In this document: positions 8,881 through 17,815 of the stretch, in pieces
How the letters are laid out: every line of letters starts with the position of its first letter
How positions within the stretch are numbered: position 1 is the first letter of the stretch
NCBI GenBank assembly: GCA_016744775.1
Contig: JADGDS010000001.1
Coordinates: 409,628 to 473,627 of the forward strand
Direction: 5' to 3'
Length of the DNA stretch: 64,000 bases
Source: Candidatus Marithrix sp.
Lineage (GTDB): Bacteria > Pseudomonadota > Gammaproteobacteria > Beggiatoales > Beggiatoaceae
Notes under the pieces: model-generated
Databases searched by the model: none
What the model saw: the letters and a program-made list of their open reading frames with translations, nothing else
Told to the model about the DNA's origin: nothing
Translations under genes and position numbers: made by a program

Positions 8881-9723
8881 TTAGGCAACTTTTTCTTTTA
8901 GCTCTTGTTGGATTAGGTTTTGAACTTTATCACCACGCTTAAATAGCCCTTTCCAACCATCAGCAGGAGTATTACCATTCATTAAATATGTGTAACTATA
9001 ACCAGTTACATCAGAAATATCCGTATCACTCATACGCATATGATTCCACATTTTACGCTCATTCCAAGCTTGGAAAATGCCTTTTTCGCGAATATCTTGC
9101 CATAAATCACCAACAGTACGCTCATTGAAATTGTAGTAATGACTAGCTTTTTTCAATTTAGCGTAAACTGCGTGTGGATTTTCATCAGTCCAATCTGACA
9201 ACAACACCACATAATCGCGATCATAAACAAAAGGTTCAGGTGTTTTAGGCTCAATAACAATCGCGCCATGCAGCCCAGTTTGTTCCTGAAAACCAGAATG
9301 GCTGTGATACCAATAAGTGCCGCTTTGCTGTACCTTAAAACGATAAGTAAAACTTTCACCGGGTTTAATTCCATCAAAAGTCATTCCGGGCACACCATCC
9401 ATAGCATTAGGTAAAATGATACCATGCCAATGAATAGAACTAGTTTCAGCCAGCCTATTAGTGACTTTCAGCCTCACCTCCTCACCCTCACGCCAACGTA
9501 ATATAGGTGCAGGCAAAGAACCATTAACAGTGGTTGCTAGACGTGGCGTACCAGTAAAATTCACAGCTTGTGAACCAATGTTTAGTTGAAACTTCTTAGC
9601 TCGAAGGCTATTTTGAGCCGCTGTAACAGGTAAACCAAATGCAGTCAGGGCACCACCCATCGCTAATCCAAGCACAAAGCGGCGGCGACTCAGACATATT
9701 TCTTGTTCTGAAAGTAAATTCAT
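8881..9723 (-). pseudogene. Truncated second copy of copA
   Basis: 280 codons. Residues 1-267 repeat copA up to GLFKRGDKV and then switch to an unrelated 13-residue tail (QNLIQQELKEKVA) and a stop. The match runs 8922-9723 against 5683-6484 without indels, and I found two base differences. The Tat signal and first two histidine motifs are kept, but the HPIHLHG and HCH motifs are lost, so three of the four coppers could not bind. It is probably non-functional. The tail may come from an element formerly inserted here. Confidence 0.85.
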
Positions 9724-9769
9724 TTATATAGTCATCAATTAAATTAATGACTTAAAAAATAAGTAGAGA

Positions 9770-10069
9770 TTAAATGAATTTAGGAGGTTTCAGCTCAAGA
9801 TTAAGAAAAATAAGAAAAAAAACTATTTTGAAGGCTAGATAAATATTGACTAAATTATCATGAAAGAATTGGAAAATGGCAGATAATAACGCATAAAATA
9901 TGCAACAATGCCCAAATGATTGTTCAGCATCAAATACATCATCAATAGTAGAATGGCAAGGCATAGTCATCTTATCAGTAATGGGCATATCCATAAATGG
10001 CTTTGCCCATCCTGCTATTAAGACAGAAATTATTAATATAAATAAGATAAATTTTTTAAAAAAAATCAA
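9770..10069 (-). CDS. Second CopL-like small protein (diverged copy)
   Basis: 99 residues if the TTG at 10069 is used; there is no ATG at the position used in the first copy. It shares GWAKPFMDMPITDKMTMPCHS, the HCC motif and the end LNLELKPPKFI with the protein at 6531-6824. It differs at many positions, unlike the neighbouring copA copies. The altered start and lack of a clear ribosome site leave open whether it is expressed. Confidence 0.5.
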   Translation of the reverse strand: MIFFKKFILFILIISVLIAGWAKPFMDMPITDKMTMPCHSTIDDVFDAEQSFGHCCIFYALLSAIFQFFHDNLVNIYLAFKIVFFLIFLNLELKPPKFI

Positions 10070-10071
10070 TT

Positions 10072-10260
10072 ATGACACCACAACAATACATTATATACGC
10101 AACATTAGCTATTATTGGACTTTATTTAGCATATATAGTTTCTACAAGTATTATAAACTTATTTTGGTATTTAATTCAAATTATTATATATGGAGGCTTA
10201 TTAGGCGGCATATTATGGTATTTACGTAAAGAAGGCTTTTTTGATTTATTTAAGAAATAG
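10072..10260 (+). CDS. Small two-helix membrane protein
   Basis: 62 residues with two hydrophobic helices (about residues 8-28 and 31-50) and a short charged end (LRKEGFFDLFKK). No family is recognised. The ATG is two bases from the divergent start of the CopL-like copy, and no clear ribosome site precedes it. Its 3' end overlaps the convergent FIST gene by 15 bp. Codon use and a clean membrane profile favour a real gene. Confidence 0.5.
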   Translation: MTPQQYIIYATLAIIGLYLAYIVSTSIINLFWYLIQIIIYGGLLGGILWYLRKEGFFDLFKK

Positions 10261-11346
10261 AGTTAATACGCCACTATAAGCATATATACGTTGATAAAAA
10301 ATTTCACCATTGGCAAAAAAACCAACTAATGGAAAATCACCTAAAAATTGTTGGATAACTTTTAACTCCTTAGAATCATAACCAAATAAATTTTCACCAC
10401 GCCCCATACATGAATAATATAAACCACCTTTAATTGTTCTGCCTTTTAAACTAGCCTTAATCTGATTAAGCATTTGAACCATATTTTTATAAGCATCATT
10501 AGCATCACGGCGAACAAATAGAATTGACATACCAAGATCAATCCTATCGCCAATTGCTAATAAATTATGTTCTGGATCAATACCAGTTATATTTCTAACC
10601 ATATAATCTTCAGTATCTGAACCCTTTACAGCTATCGCCGCAAAGATATTTCCTGCCACCTTATTCAGATCCTCACTAAATTCTGATCCAATATCTTGTT
10701 TAAAAACATCAAATGCTGGCTCATCATCAAGGCGAATAATAATATTATTGTTACATTCACTAACTCTATGATAAGAACCAATAGCTGAACAGCTTTGAGT
10801 TAAACGAGTTGAAACCTCGACTTCATTAGAAAAAATAACACCAGATAAACCACCTTCAGTGACATCATCAGCTATTTGTAACAGATCATGACGCGAACTA
10901 GTAAGCCCTCCAACTAAAAAACCTTCATCTAATTGTGTACTAATTCTAACGGTTTCTCTATCAATTTGTTGATGACGTGGATCACCATGAACTATAGTAA
11001 ATAAAGCTTGACTATTAGCAGCAAATTTACTGATATTTTCATCTTCTTTAAAAACATGAAAAGAATTTTCTGGAAAATTTCCTAACATTACTGCTATAGC
11101 AGGAATATTAAAATATTGTTTTCCTGAAGCACAAATTCCGCTTCCAACACTACCAACCCAATGTGTAACAGGAGTATTGGCTTTAAAAAATTCAAGAATA
11201 TCTGCAAGTTCCGCAGCAATTAAATCAGTTACATATAAAAAACCTAGATTATCGGAGCTACTTAAATCATCTAATTGACTAAGACAGGATTCTGCTGCAT
11301 CTTGCCAAGTGCTTGCACTAGCATGACCAAATTTAAAATTTTCCAT
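10246..11346 (-). CDS. FIST domain signal-sensing protein
   Basis: 366 residues with FIST N and C domains: GFLYVTDLIAAELADIL and THWVGSVGSGICASG in the N half; GGLTSSRHD and a C-terminal RTIKGGLYYSCMGRGENLFG followed by FPLVGFFANGEI. FIST domains are thought to bind small ligands such as amino acids and usually work with chemotaxis or cyclic-di-GMP proteins. Here the protein stands alone without signalling partners and is probably cytoplasmic. A second FIST protein is at 51696-52808. A palindrome lies upstream of its start. Confidence 0.88.
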   Translation of the reverse strand: MENFKFGHASASTWQDAAESCLSQLDDLSSSDNLGFLYVTDLIAAELADILEFFKANTPVTHWVGSVGSGICASGKQYFNIPAIAVMLGNFPENSFHVFKEDENISKFAANSQALFTIVHGDPRHQQIDRETVRISTQLDEGFLVGGLTSSRHDLLQIADDVTEGGLSGVIFSNEVEVSTRLTQSCSAIGSYHRVSECNNNIIIRLDDEPAFDVFKQDIGSEFSEDLNKVAGNIFAAIAVKGSDTEDYMVRNITGIDPEHNLLAIGDRIDLGMSILFVRRDANDAYKNMVQMLNQIKASLKGRTIKGGLYYSCMGRGENLFGYDSKELKVIQQFLGDFPLVGFFANGEIFYQRIYAYSGVLTLFLK

Positions 11347-11363
11347 AAATTGTATTTTATAGC

Positions 11364-11396
11364 AAACCTGACAGGTTTTAAAAACCTGTCAGGTTT
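11364..11396. repeat. 33-bp palindrome, AAACCTGACAGG family
   Basis: Copy of the palindrome at 2120 with AAACCTG ends. It lies 10 bp after the secF stop on the minus strand, positioned to terminate the yajC-secD-secF transcript before the FIST gene. Confidence 0.9.
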
Positions 11397-11405
11397 ATAA
11401 TCTAT

Positions 11406-12341
11406 CTACTGCTGCTCTTGTTGCTCAGCACCTTCTTTTTGAACTGGCATTAAATCAGCTTTACTGATTCCCAAAGCTAAAGTACTAGCACTAGCTATAT
11501 AAATTGAAGAATAAGTACCAACAATTACACCAAAGAGTAAAGCAATTGAAAATCCATGAATTAATTGCCCACCCACAAAGAATAATACTATTAATACCAA
11601 TGCAGTAGTAACTGAAGTCATCACAGTTCGCCCTAACATTTGATTAATAGAAATATTCATCACCTTGATTGAATCTTGTTTGCGTAATTTGACAAAATTT
11701 TCTCGTATTCTATCAAATACCACAATAGTATCATTCAATGAATAACCAATAACTGCAAGAATAGCCGCTAATACAGTCAAGTCAAATTCTAATTGTAATA
11801 CTGAAAATAAGCCTACTGTTATTACAGTATCATGAATTAAAGCGGCGATGGCACCTAAAGCAAAACGATATTCAAATCGAAATCCAACATAAATCAAGAT
11901 AGCAAATAAAGTATATAAAACAGCAAGCCCACCTTTTTCTACTAATTCCTTACCAATTTGTGGACCAACATATTCTACTCTGCGCATATCTACATCTTTA
12001 TTTTCAGCCTGCAAAATACGCAAAATTTGACTACTTAAAGGATCATCTTTTGATTCTTCATGCTTACCAATACGAATTAATACATCTTGGCTAGTGCCAA
12101 AATTTTGCACTGTCGCTTCTGCAAAACCATTCTCTTTTAGATCTCTCCTAATATTATCAAGCTTTGCAGCTTCTTTATAACCAACTTCAACTAAGGTACC
12201 ACCAGTAAAATCCAAACCTAAGTTTAAACCTTGTGTAAAGATCGAATATATAGAAATTGCCATTAATAAAACGGATAACGCCATTGCAATACTGCGTTTA
12301 CCCATAAAATCAATCTTATAATCAAAACGATTTAAAAACAT
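11406..12341 (-). CDS. secF: Protein translocase subunit SecF
   Basis: 311 residues, normal length. It has an N-terminal helix, LGLDFTGGTLVEV in the first periplasmic domain, and the conserved membrane signature with ALIHDTVITVGLF and IGYSLNDTIVVFDRIREN. SecF forms a complex with SecD that uses the proton-motive force to pull proteins through SecYEG. It lies 23 bp downstream of secD in the yajC-secD-secF operon and ends in a Glu/Gln-rich tail. Confidence 0.97.
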   Translation of the reverse strand: MFLNRFDYKIDFMGKRSIAMALSVLLMAISIYSIFTQGLNLGLDFTGGTLVEVGYKEAAKLDNIRRDLKENGFAEATVQNFGTSQDVLIRIGKHEESKDDPLSSQILRILQAENKDVDMRRVEYVGPQIGKELVEKGGLAVLYTLFAILIYVGFRFEYRFALGAIAALIHDTVITVGLFSVLQLEFDLTVLAAILAVIGYSLNDTIVVFDRIRENFVKLRKQDSIKVMNISINQMLGRTVMTSVTTALVLIVLFFVGGQLIHGFSIALLFGVIVGTYSSIYIASASTLALGISKADLMPVQKEGAEQQEQQ

Positions 12342-12364
12342 TTATAGTTATTCTCTTTTTATAC

Positions 12365-14188
12365 TTAAACAGGAAGTTTGGTTAAATTACGACCACCATA
12401 GGAAAAATTAATCACACCACGAGTCAACATTATCGCTGTAAACATAGAAGTGACAATACCTAATGATAAAGTGATAGCAAAACCTTTAATTGGTCCAGTT
12501 CCAAAGCTAAATAACATCACCGCTGCAATTAATGTTGTGATATTAGCATCAAAAATGGTATGGAAAGCCTTTTCATAACCAACATGAATACTTGATTGTG
12601 GACTATTGCCATTGGCAATTTCTTCACGTATCTTTTCAAAAATCAATACGTTAGCATCAACAGCCATACCTAATGTCAGCACAATACCAGCCATACCGGG
12701 CAAGGTTAAAGTAGCTTGTAACAAAGATAATAAAGCTATTAAAATAATGACATTAGCTAATAAAGCTAAATTAGCAACCATGCCAAAACTTTTATAACGC
12801 ATCAACATAAATAACATAACTGCAACAAAACCTAAAACGATAGACAACAAGCCCATATCAATATTTTCTTTACCTAAACTTGGTCCAATTGTGCGCTCTT
12901 CAATTATTTCCATTGGAGCTTTTAATGCACCAGCGCGTAATAATAGAGCCAGATTGCTAGCTTCACGAGAAGTTAAACCAGTTATTTGAAAATTATTGCC
13001 AAATTCCTCTTGTATAGTCGCAACATTGATAACTTCTTCAGTTTTACTACGACTAACTACCTTCTTACCATCTACATATTTAGTTTCAATTTTATATTCA
13101 ATAAAGACAACCGCCATCGGTTTACCAACATTCTTCCGAGTAGTCTGCAACATTCTTTTACCACCTTGACTGCTTAATCGCACAACAGCAGCAGGGCTTC
13201 CAGAACGTTGATCAATAGTGGCAGCGGCATCATTGATTTGATCACCAGTTACAATTAAACGACGTTTTAGTTTAACCGGCTGACCATTACGACGCTTATA
13301 TAAACGTGATCCAAATTCATCATCATCGTTCGCTAACATACGAAATTCTAAAGTAGCAGTAGCACCTAAAATTTCTTTAGCCCGCGCTGTATCTTGCACA
13401 CCGGGTAATTGAACTACAATACGATCTTCGCCTTGACGTTGAATTATAGGTTCAGAAACACCTAATTCATTAACACGATTACGCAGAGTGGTAATATTTT
13501 GCTCTATGGCTTTTTCTTTATTCTCTTTTAAAGCCTTTTCAGTAAAGTTTAAATGTAAATTATATTCATCACCTTGAATATTTAAATCATTATATTGTTT
13601 TTCAATCAGTTGTTTGGCTTCAGTGGTTACTTTAGGATCACTGAAAGTAACCATAATGCCACCGTTGCCATCAACTACACGATGAATACCTTTATAACGC
13701 AACTTTTTTTCACGAAAGCGACTACGTAATTCAGAAATATAAGTTTCTTCATCTTGACGAATAGCAGTTTCCATATCGACTTGCATTAAGAAATGCACAC
13801 CGCCACGTAAATCCAAGCCTAAATACATAGGTTGCCCACCTAAACTGCGCAACCATTCAGGTGTAGCCGGTGCTAAATTTTGTGCTACCACATATTCAGA
13901 TAAAGCATCTTTTAAAATAGTATAAGCTTTTAATTGAGTATCGGTATCTTTAAAGCGCACTAATAATTGACGTGGAGTGAAAGCAATACTAGTATAACTA
14001 ATATTGACTTCCTTGAGTTTCGCTTCAACTCTATTTTGCACTTCCTCATTAATTTTCATATCTCGTGCATAAGCAGGAGATATTTGCACAGAAGGATCTT
14101 CTCCAAATAAATTTGGGAGTGCATACAAGCTACAAATAAAGATTACACTAGCAATCAGTACATATTTCCAAGCAGGATATTGATTCAT
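12365..14188 (-). CDS. secD: Protein translocase subunit SecD
   Basis: 607 residues. It has an N-terminal membrane helix, LGLDLRGGVHFLMQVD near residue 124, the large periplasmic region (RNRVNELGVSEPIIQRQG, then VVQLPGVQDTARAKEIL), and six C-terminal helices with GMAVDANVLIFEKIREE. It overlaps the yajC stop as ATGA, so the two are translationally coupled. It is the partner of SecF in late stages of Sec export. Confidence 0.97.
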   Translation of the reverse strand: MNQYPAWKYVLIASVIFICSLYALPNLFGEDPSVQISPAYARDMKINEEVQNRVEAKLKEVNISYTSIAFTPRQLLVRFKDTDTQLKAYTILKDALSEYVVAQNLAPATPEWLRSLGGQPMYLGLDLRGGVHFLMQVDMETAIRQDEETYISELRSRFREKKLRYKGIHRVVDGNGGIMVTFSDPKVTTEAKQLIEKQYNDLNIQGDEYNLHLNFTEKALKENKEKAIEQNITTLRNRVNELGVSEPIIQRQGEDRIVVQLPGVQDTARAKEILGATATLEFRMLANDDDEFGSRLYKRRNGQPVKLKRRLIVTGDQINDAAATIDQRSGSPAAVVRLSSQGGKRMLQTTRKNVGKPMAVVFIEYKIETKYVDGKKVVSRSKTEEVINVATIQEEFGNNFQITGLTSREASNLALLLRAGALKAPMEIIEERTIGPSLGKENIDMGLLSIVLGFVAVMLFMLMRYKSFGMVANLALLANVIILIALLSLLQATLTLPGMAGIVLTLGMAVDANVLIFEKIREEIANGNSPQSSIHVGYEKAFHTIFDANITTLIAAVMLFSFGTGPIKGFAITLSLGIVTSMFTAIMLTRGVINFSYGGRNLTKLPV

Positions 14189-14508
14189 AAAGTTTTCATT
14201 GTTCCTTTAGGCAATACAGTAGCAACAGCTTGACGCTGTATTTTAACTTCTGAGCTACCAAGATCAATAGCAATAAAACTATCACCAAGTTCAACAATTT
14301 TGCCTAATAAACCACCATTTGTAATGATTTCATCACCTTTTTGTAAAGCTTCAACCATTTGTTTATGTTCCTTAGCGCGTTTAGTTTGAGGGCGTATTAA
14401 TAAAAAATAAAACACCAGAAATAAAACAACTAACATAATAAGGTTAAATAAGCCACCATCTGCTACTGGGGCATCTGCTGCCAAAGCGTTTTGAATAAAA
14501 AAATTCAT
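14185..14508 (-). CDS. yajC: Preprotein translocase accessory subunit YajC
   Basis: 107 residues. It has one transmembrane helix (LIMLVVLFLVFYFLLI) followed by RPQTKRAKEHK and the conserved GDEIITNGGLLGKI. An excellent ribosome site, AAAGGAG, lies before the ATG. It is the first gene of the secD-secF operon. The usual upstream tgt is absent; a DUF4340 gene is there instead. Confidence 0.96.
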   Translation of the reverse strand: MNFFIQNALAADAPVADGGLFNLIMLVVLFLVFYFLLIRPQTKRAKEHKQMVEALQKGDEIITNGGLLGKIVELGDSFIAIDLGSSEVKIQRQAVATVLPKGTMKTL

Positions 14509-14551
14509 CTTGTCTCCTTTATTAAAATTAAACCAACTAGTATGCCATAAA

Positions 14552-15511
14552 TTATGGATTAAGACTAACTAAGTCTTGACGTTTTTTCATTAAATAATCA
14601 ACCTTATATTTACTTAATTCATACACCCAATCTTTAACTGTATTTAATTTTGCATAGTATTGACCATCCTTTTTCATTGTTGTCATTATGATTTCTTTAT
14701 CATCAAAAGTAGTAAATACCGCAGTCGTAGTATCAGAAAATTCAATTTCAGTTGCGACTAAAACATCATCAAATTCTAAATTACTTAAGGTGGTTGCAAT
14801 ACTTCTAAATATATATGGAGATTTAGGCTTTTCATTTTCAGCCAAATTTTCCAGTTTATATTCTTCATCATCAGGCTTTTCCTTAGAAAAGCTAAAACCA
14901 TCACCATCAGGATGTTTAATTGTCACTTTACGAATTTTGTCATCTTCAATATTAACAATTTTTTGGTTTAACCAATCTGTAATATTTCTTTCAATCGGCA
15001 ACTGCCCTACAACTAACCAACTTTGTTTGTCTGCTGGCAGGCGTAGATAAATTTCTTTTAAGTTGGAATCAACTTTTGCAGGTTTTTCTTTTCCAATTAT
15101 GACGCTAATAATTGTTTCAGCTTTTGCATTTTTGAATGTTAATAAAGCAGATTCAGAATTTTCCTCAGTAATATTTTCAACTCCAATTTTAGAGTAAAAT
15201 TTCAATTTACTGGTTTTTGCTTCGATAGTGCGCAAATTCATCGCGCCTAATAACAACTTATTAACTTTAGCCATATCGACTGGATAATTATGCTTATCTT
15301 TAGCTAGCCATTGCTTATCATTACGTACTAATGTAATAGTATTATCCTTAGTTTGAACATTGATTTCAGTCACCTCATTGATGACGCTGGCTAAATTAGG
15401 AAAGAACTTTTTCTGTTCATGGCTAATATCATTTGGCTGGGTTAAAACGAATGCCGCAATGACTATAATAATTGTAAATATTGCTAATATTGTGATATTT
15501 TTGGTGTTCAT
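14552..15511 (-). CDS. DUF4340 membrane-anchored protein
   Basis: 319 residues. One N-terminal helix (ITILAIFTIIIVIAAFVL) is followed by a soluble domain with VNEVTEINVQTKDNTITLVR-like spacing (residues about 45-65), QWLAKDKHNYPVDMAKVNKL and WLNQKIVNIEDDKIRKVTI, the pattern of DUF4340. Relatives often accompany ABC transporters of the GldG/Gld type; none is present here. It is probably exposed to the periplasm. AAAGGTAAAA precedes the ATG. A family-2 palindrome separates it from rph upstream. Confidence 0.8.
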   Translation of the reverse strand: MNTKNITILAIFTIIIVIAAFVLTQPNDISHEQKKFFPNLASVINEVTEINVQTKDNTITLVRNDKQWLAKDKHNYPVDMAKVNKLLLGAMNLRTIEAKTSKLKFYSKIGVENITEENSESALLTFKNAKAETIISVIIGKEKPAKVDSNLKEIYLRLPADKQSWLVVGQLPIERNITDWLNQKIVNIEDDKIRKVTIKHPDGDGFSFSKEKPDDEEYKLENLAENEKPKSPYIFRSIATTLSNLEFDDVLVATEIEFSDTTTAVFTTFDDKEIIMTTMKKDGQYYAKLNTVKDWVYELSKYKVDYLMKKRQDLVSLNP

Positions 15512-15545
15512 TTTTACCTTTCTTTTTGTTTGACTTAATTTTATA

Positions 15546-15622
15546 GTAGGGTGGGTAGAGCGACAGCGAAACCCACCATTGAGCTATATTGGTGGGTTTC
15601 ACTGTCGCTCTACCCACCCTAC
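15546..15622. repeat. 77-bp inverted repeat, GTAGGGTGGG family
   Basis: Arms of about 33 bp, from GTAGGGTGGGTAGAGCGACA to its complement, with one mismatch around a short loop. A related copy is at 20745-20821 and a degenerate half at 42633. It lies just downstream of rph and probably terminates its transcript. A short open frame across it is a translation of the repeat only. Confidence 0.9.
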
Positions 15623-15639
15623 AAAAAGATTTTTTGTGT

Positions 15640-16353
15640 TCATTTTAATACTGTTTGTTGCTTTTCAAGTAATTGAATTATACCATTTTTTCCTAGACTT
15701 AACATTGCTTGCAATTCGGTTTCACTAAAAGGATCAGCTTCAGCCGTACCTTGAATTTCAACATAGGCTAAGTTGTCATTCATTACAAGATTCATATCTG
15801 TTTCAGCTTCAGAATCTTCTTGATAGTCTAAATCTAAAATTGCTACACCTTTATAAATACCTACAGATACAGCGGCTATAGCTCCTTTAATAGGATTTGT
15901 TGTAATTTTATTATTTTTAAGTAAGAATTCTACAGCGTCAACTAATGCTACATAAGCACCAGTAATTGCAGTAGTGCGTGTACCACCATCAGCTTGAATT
16001 ACATCACAATCTATGGTAATAGTACGTTCACCTAAAGCTTTTAAATCTACTACGGCTCGTAAGGAACGCCCAATTAGGCGTTGAATTTCCAAAGTACGCC
16101 CACCTTGTTTACCACGATGAGCTTCACGTGCCATACGATCATTAGTAGAACGCGGTAACATACCATATTCAGCAGTAAGCCAACCACTTTTTTTATCTTT
16201 CAGAAATCTAGGTACACGCTCTTCAATACTAGCAGTACAAATAACTTTAGTATCTCCAAATTCAGCTAAGACAGAACCTTCTGCATGTTTAGTATAATTA
16301 CGAGTAAGTTTAACTTCTCTAAGTTGATTAGCAGTTCTACCACTTGGGCGCAT
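15640..16353 (-). CDS. rph: Ribonuclease PH
   Basis: 237 residues, full length. [20 protein letters not shown] at the N-terminus, [17 protein letters not shown], the arginine-rich [16 protein letters not shown] and [20 protein letters not shown] are all conserved. It trims the 3' ends of tRNA precursors by phosphorolysis. Unlike the truncated rph of E. coli K-12, it looks intact. AAGGAT precedes the ATG. Confidence 0.97.
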   Translation of the reverse strand: MRPSGRTANQLREVKLTRNYTKHAEGSVLAEFGDTKVICTASIEERVPRFLKDKKSGWLTAEYGMLPRSTNDRMAREAHRGKQGGRTLEIQRLIGRSLRAVVDLKALGERTITIDCDVIQADGGTRTTAITGAYVALVDAVEFLLKNNKITTNPIKGAIAAVSVGIYKGVAILDLDYQEDSEAETDMNLVMNDNLAYVEIQGTAEADPFSETELQAMLSLGKNGIIQLLEKQQTVLK

Positions 16354-16370
16354 GAAATATCCTTGTTTGT

Positions 16371-17075
16371 TTAAATTTGATGATAAGCACTCTGCTTTAT
16401 GAGGCGTATCAGGCGTTTTTCAAATTTTTTGGGGGCTGCTATATTAGTTATTTTGATTGTTTCTTTGCCTTTAATTCCCTTTATTTTAATGCTACCAAAT
16501 AAAAAAAGTTTGCCTAATATACCTTGTTTAATTGTAAAGTCTTCAAAATCTTCATAAGTTATTTCAATCGTTTTTTTAGAAATCAAGCCGCTTTTAGCAA
16601 TAACGCGATTCGATGTTAGTATTAGGCTGGTTGTTAGTTGTTGTATTAAAGTTTTTATAAAAATCATAATAGCCATTGCAAAAATTATATATATAATATA
16701 TAAATTATATTTTATGGTATATAAATATACTGAACTAATTATAAGCAATAAAGCGAAAAAATATCCAAACCAATGGATGTTGGCTTTATATATAAAGGTT
16801 TCTTTGGCTAGTGGGGTTGATAGTGAAACATCATCACTATGATGTTCTAGTGTAATAGGTTTATTTCGTTTGGCTAATTCGGAGTCGTAAGCGGCTCGTT
16901 TATTAGGGTTTGAAAGGATGTTATAAACTAATTTTATTTTATCAATACGCGCGGCTATATTTGGATTATCCTTGATAGGATAATATTGTTTTATTAACGC
17001 ATTAGCTGCTTTTTTGAGTTCTTCAGTATTAGCTTGCGGATTTACGCCTAAAAAATCGTAAAGTGTTTTTTTCAT
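16371..17075 (-). CDS. Membrane protein with degenerate J domain and PH-like domain
   Basis: 234 residues. Residues 4-68 form a J domain ([20 protein letters not shown], then [17 protein letters not shown]), but the catalytic HPD is replaced (QYYPIKD instead of YHPDK). Two transmembrane helices follow (about residues 100-120 and 124-145), then a bacterial PH-like domain ([38 protein letters not shown]). Without HPD it should not stimulate DnaK and probably acts as a membrane-associated scaffold. The gene lies alone upstream of rph on the same strand. Confidence 0.75.
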   Translation of the reverse strand: MKKTLYDFLGVNPQANTEELKKAANALIKQYYPIKDNPNIAARIDKIKLVYNILSNPNKRAAYDSELAKRNKPITLEHHSDDVSLSTPLAKETFIYKANIHWFGYFFALLLIISSVYLYTIKYNLYIIYIIFAMAIMIFIKTLIQQLTTSLILTSNRVIAKSGLISKKTIEITYEDFEDFTIKQGILGKLFLFGSIKIKGIKGKETIKITNIAAPKKFEKRLIRLIKQSAYHQI

Positions 17076-17265
17076 ATTTTTTGCTGTTTTTAGGTAAAAA
17101 AAATTTTAAAATAATTATACTATTTTTCAGATACTTATTTTTTTAAATAATTTTTTTTTAAAAAAACTTCAAATTTACCCTGACCTTTTTGATCGTAGTT
17201 GCATTCTATATATATAGGATGGTGTTTATTTTTATTTATTAAAAATAAAATACTCAAAAAATAAA

Positions 17266-17294
17266 TTGACAACAACAATTATATGGAGTAATCT
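17266..17294 (+). promoter_or_regulatory. Candidate sigma-70 promoter before the secreted-protein cluster
   Basis: TTGACA at 17266-17271 and TAATCT at 17289-17294, separated by 17 bp, with about 60 bp to the start at 17356. The surrounding 17076-17265 is very AT-rich with A and T tracts. It is the likely promoter for 17356 and 17816. GTTGGAGAA precedes the ATG. Confidence 0.55.
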
Positions 17295-17355
17295 ATATCG
17301 CACTTGGATTCATTAATTCAAGGATGATAATTTTCTATTAAGTTGGAGAACGTGC

Positions 17356-17802
17356 ATGAAAAAAGCATCAAAAAGCCTATTGGGCTTAGGATTAGCAGCA
17401 GGTTTGTCCTTATCCGCTGGAATAGCGGCTGCGGCTGGCAATATTGCTGTGTTGGTAAATGATACTAATGTTAAATCTGGTGAGGAAATTGGTATCAAAG
17501 TTGTCTTAAATGGCGATGGAGTATATGACGCTTATATGTGGATAGAAGGTGGCGTATTAGGCGGTGCTAAGCTTGGAATTGATGCCGCTGGTCAATTTGT
17601 AGCTTGGAATGATCAAGCACCACCAAAATTACGTAATGGTATTGATTTAGGTGCTTTATCAGTTAAAGATAAAATTGTTAATGTATTACCAAAGGTTCCT
17701 GCTACAGGCTTAACTGGCACTTATAGTTTAAATGCCGCTTTAAGTGTAGCTGGTACATTAGATTTTAACCCTACTGATAACGTACAAGTTATTATTGAAT
17801 AA
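17356..17802 (+). CDS. 148-residue secreted protein of unknown function
   Basis: A signal peptide (residues 1-27, ends AGIAAAAG) is followed by one beta-rich domain of about 120 residues: VKSGEEIGIKVVLNGDGVYD, then LRNGIDLGALSVKDKIVN and LTGTYSLNAALSVAGTLDFN. The ending resembles the C-terminal domain of the 1338-residue protein at 21537 (DGQQYKVYAALYWYGLEENP, then a GT..L...LFNATQPYNVLVK end), so it may be a stand-alone version of that domain. It is transcribed with the Ig-repeat gene 13 bp downstream. It could be a pilin-like or binding partner of the repeat proteins; function unknown. Confidence 0.7.
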   Translation: MKKASKSLLGLGLAAGLSLSAGIAAAAGNIAVLVNDTNVKSGEEIGIKVVLNGDGVYDAYMWIEGGVLGGAKLGIDAAGQFVAWNDQAPPKLRNGIDLGALSVKDKIVNVLPKVPATGLTGTYSLNAALSVAGTLDFNPTDNVQVIIE

Positions 17803-17815
17803 GGAGGAGTAAATC

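Noticed and set aside
15429..15617. Open frame covering the 15546-15622 repeat
   Set aside because: It is translation of the inverted repeat and the start of the DUF4340 gene in another frame.
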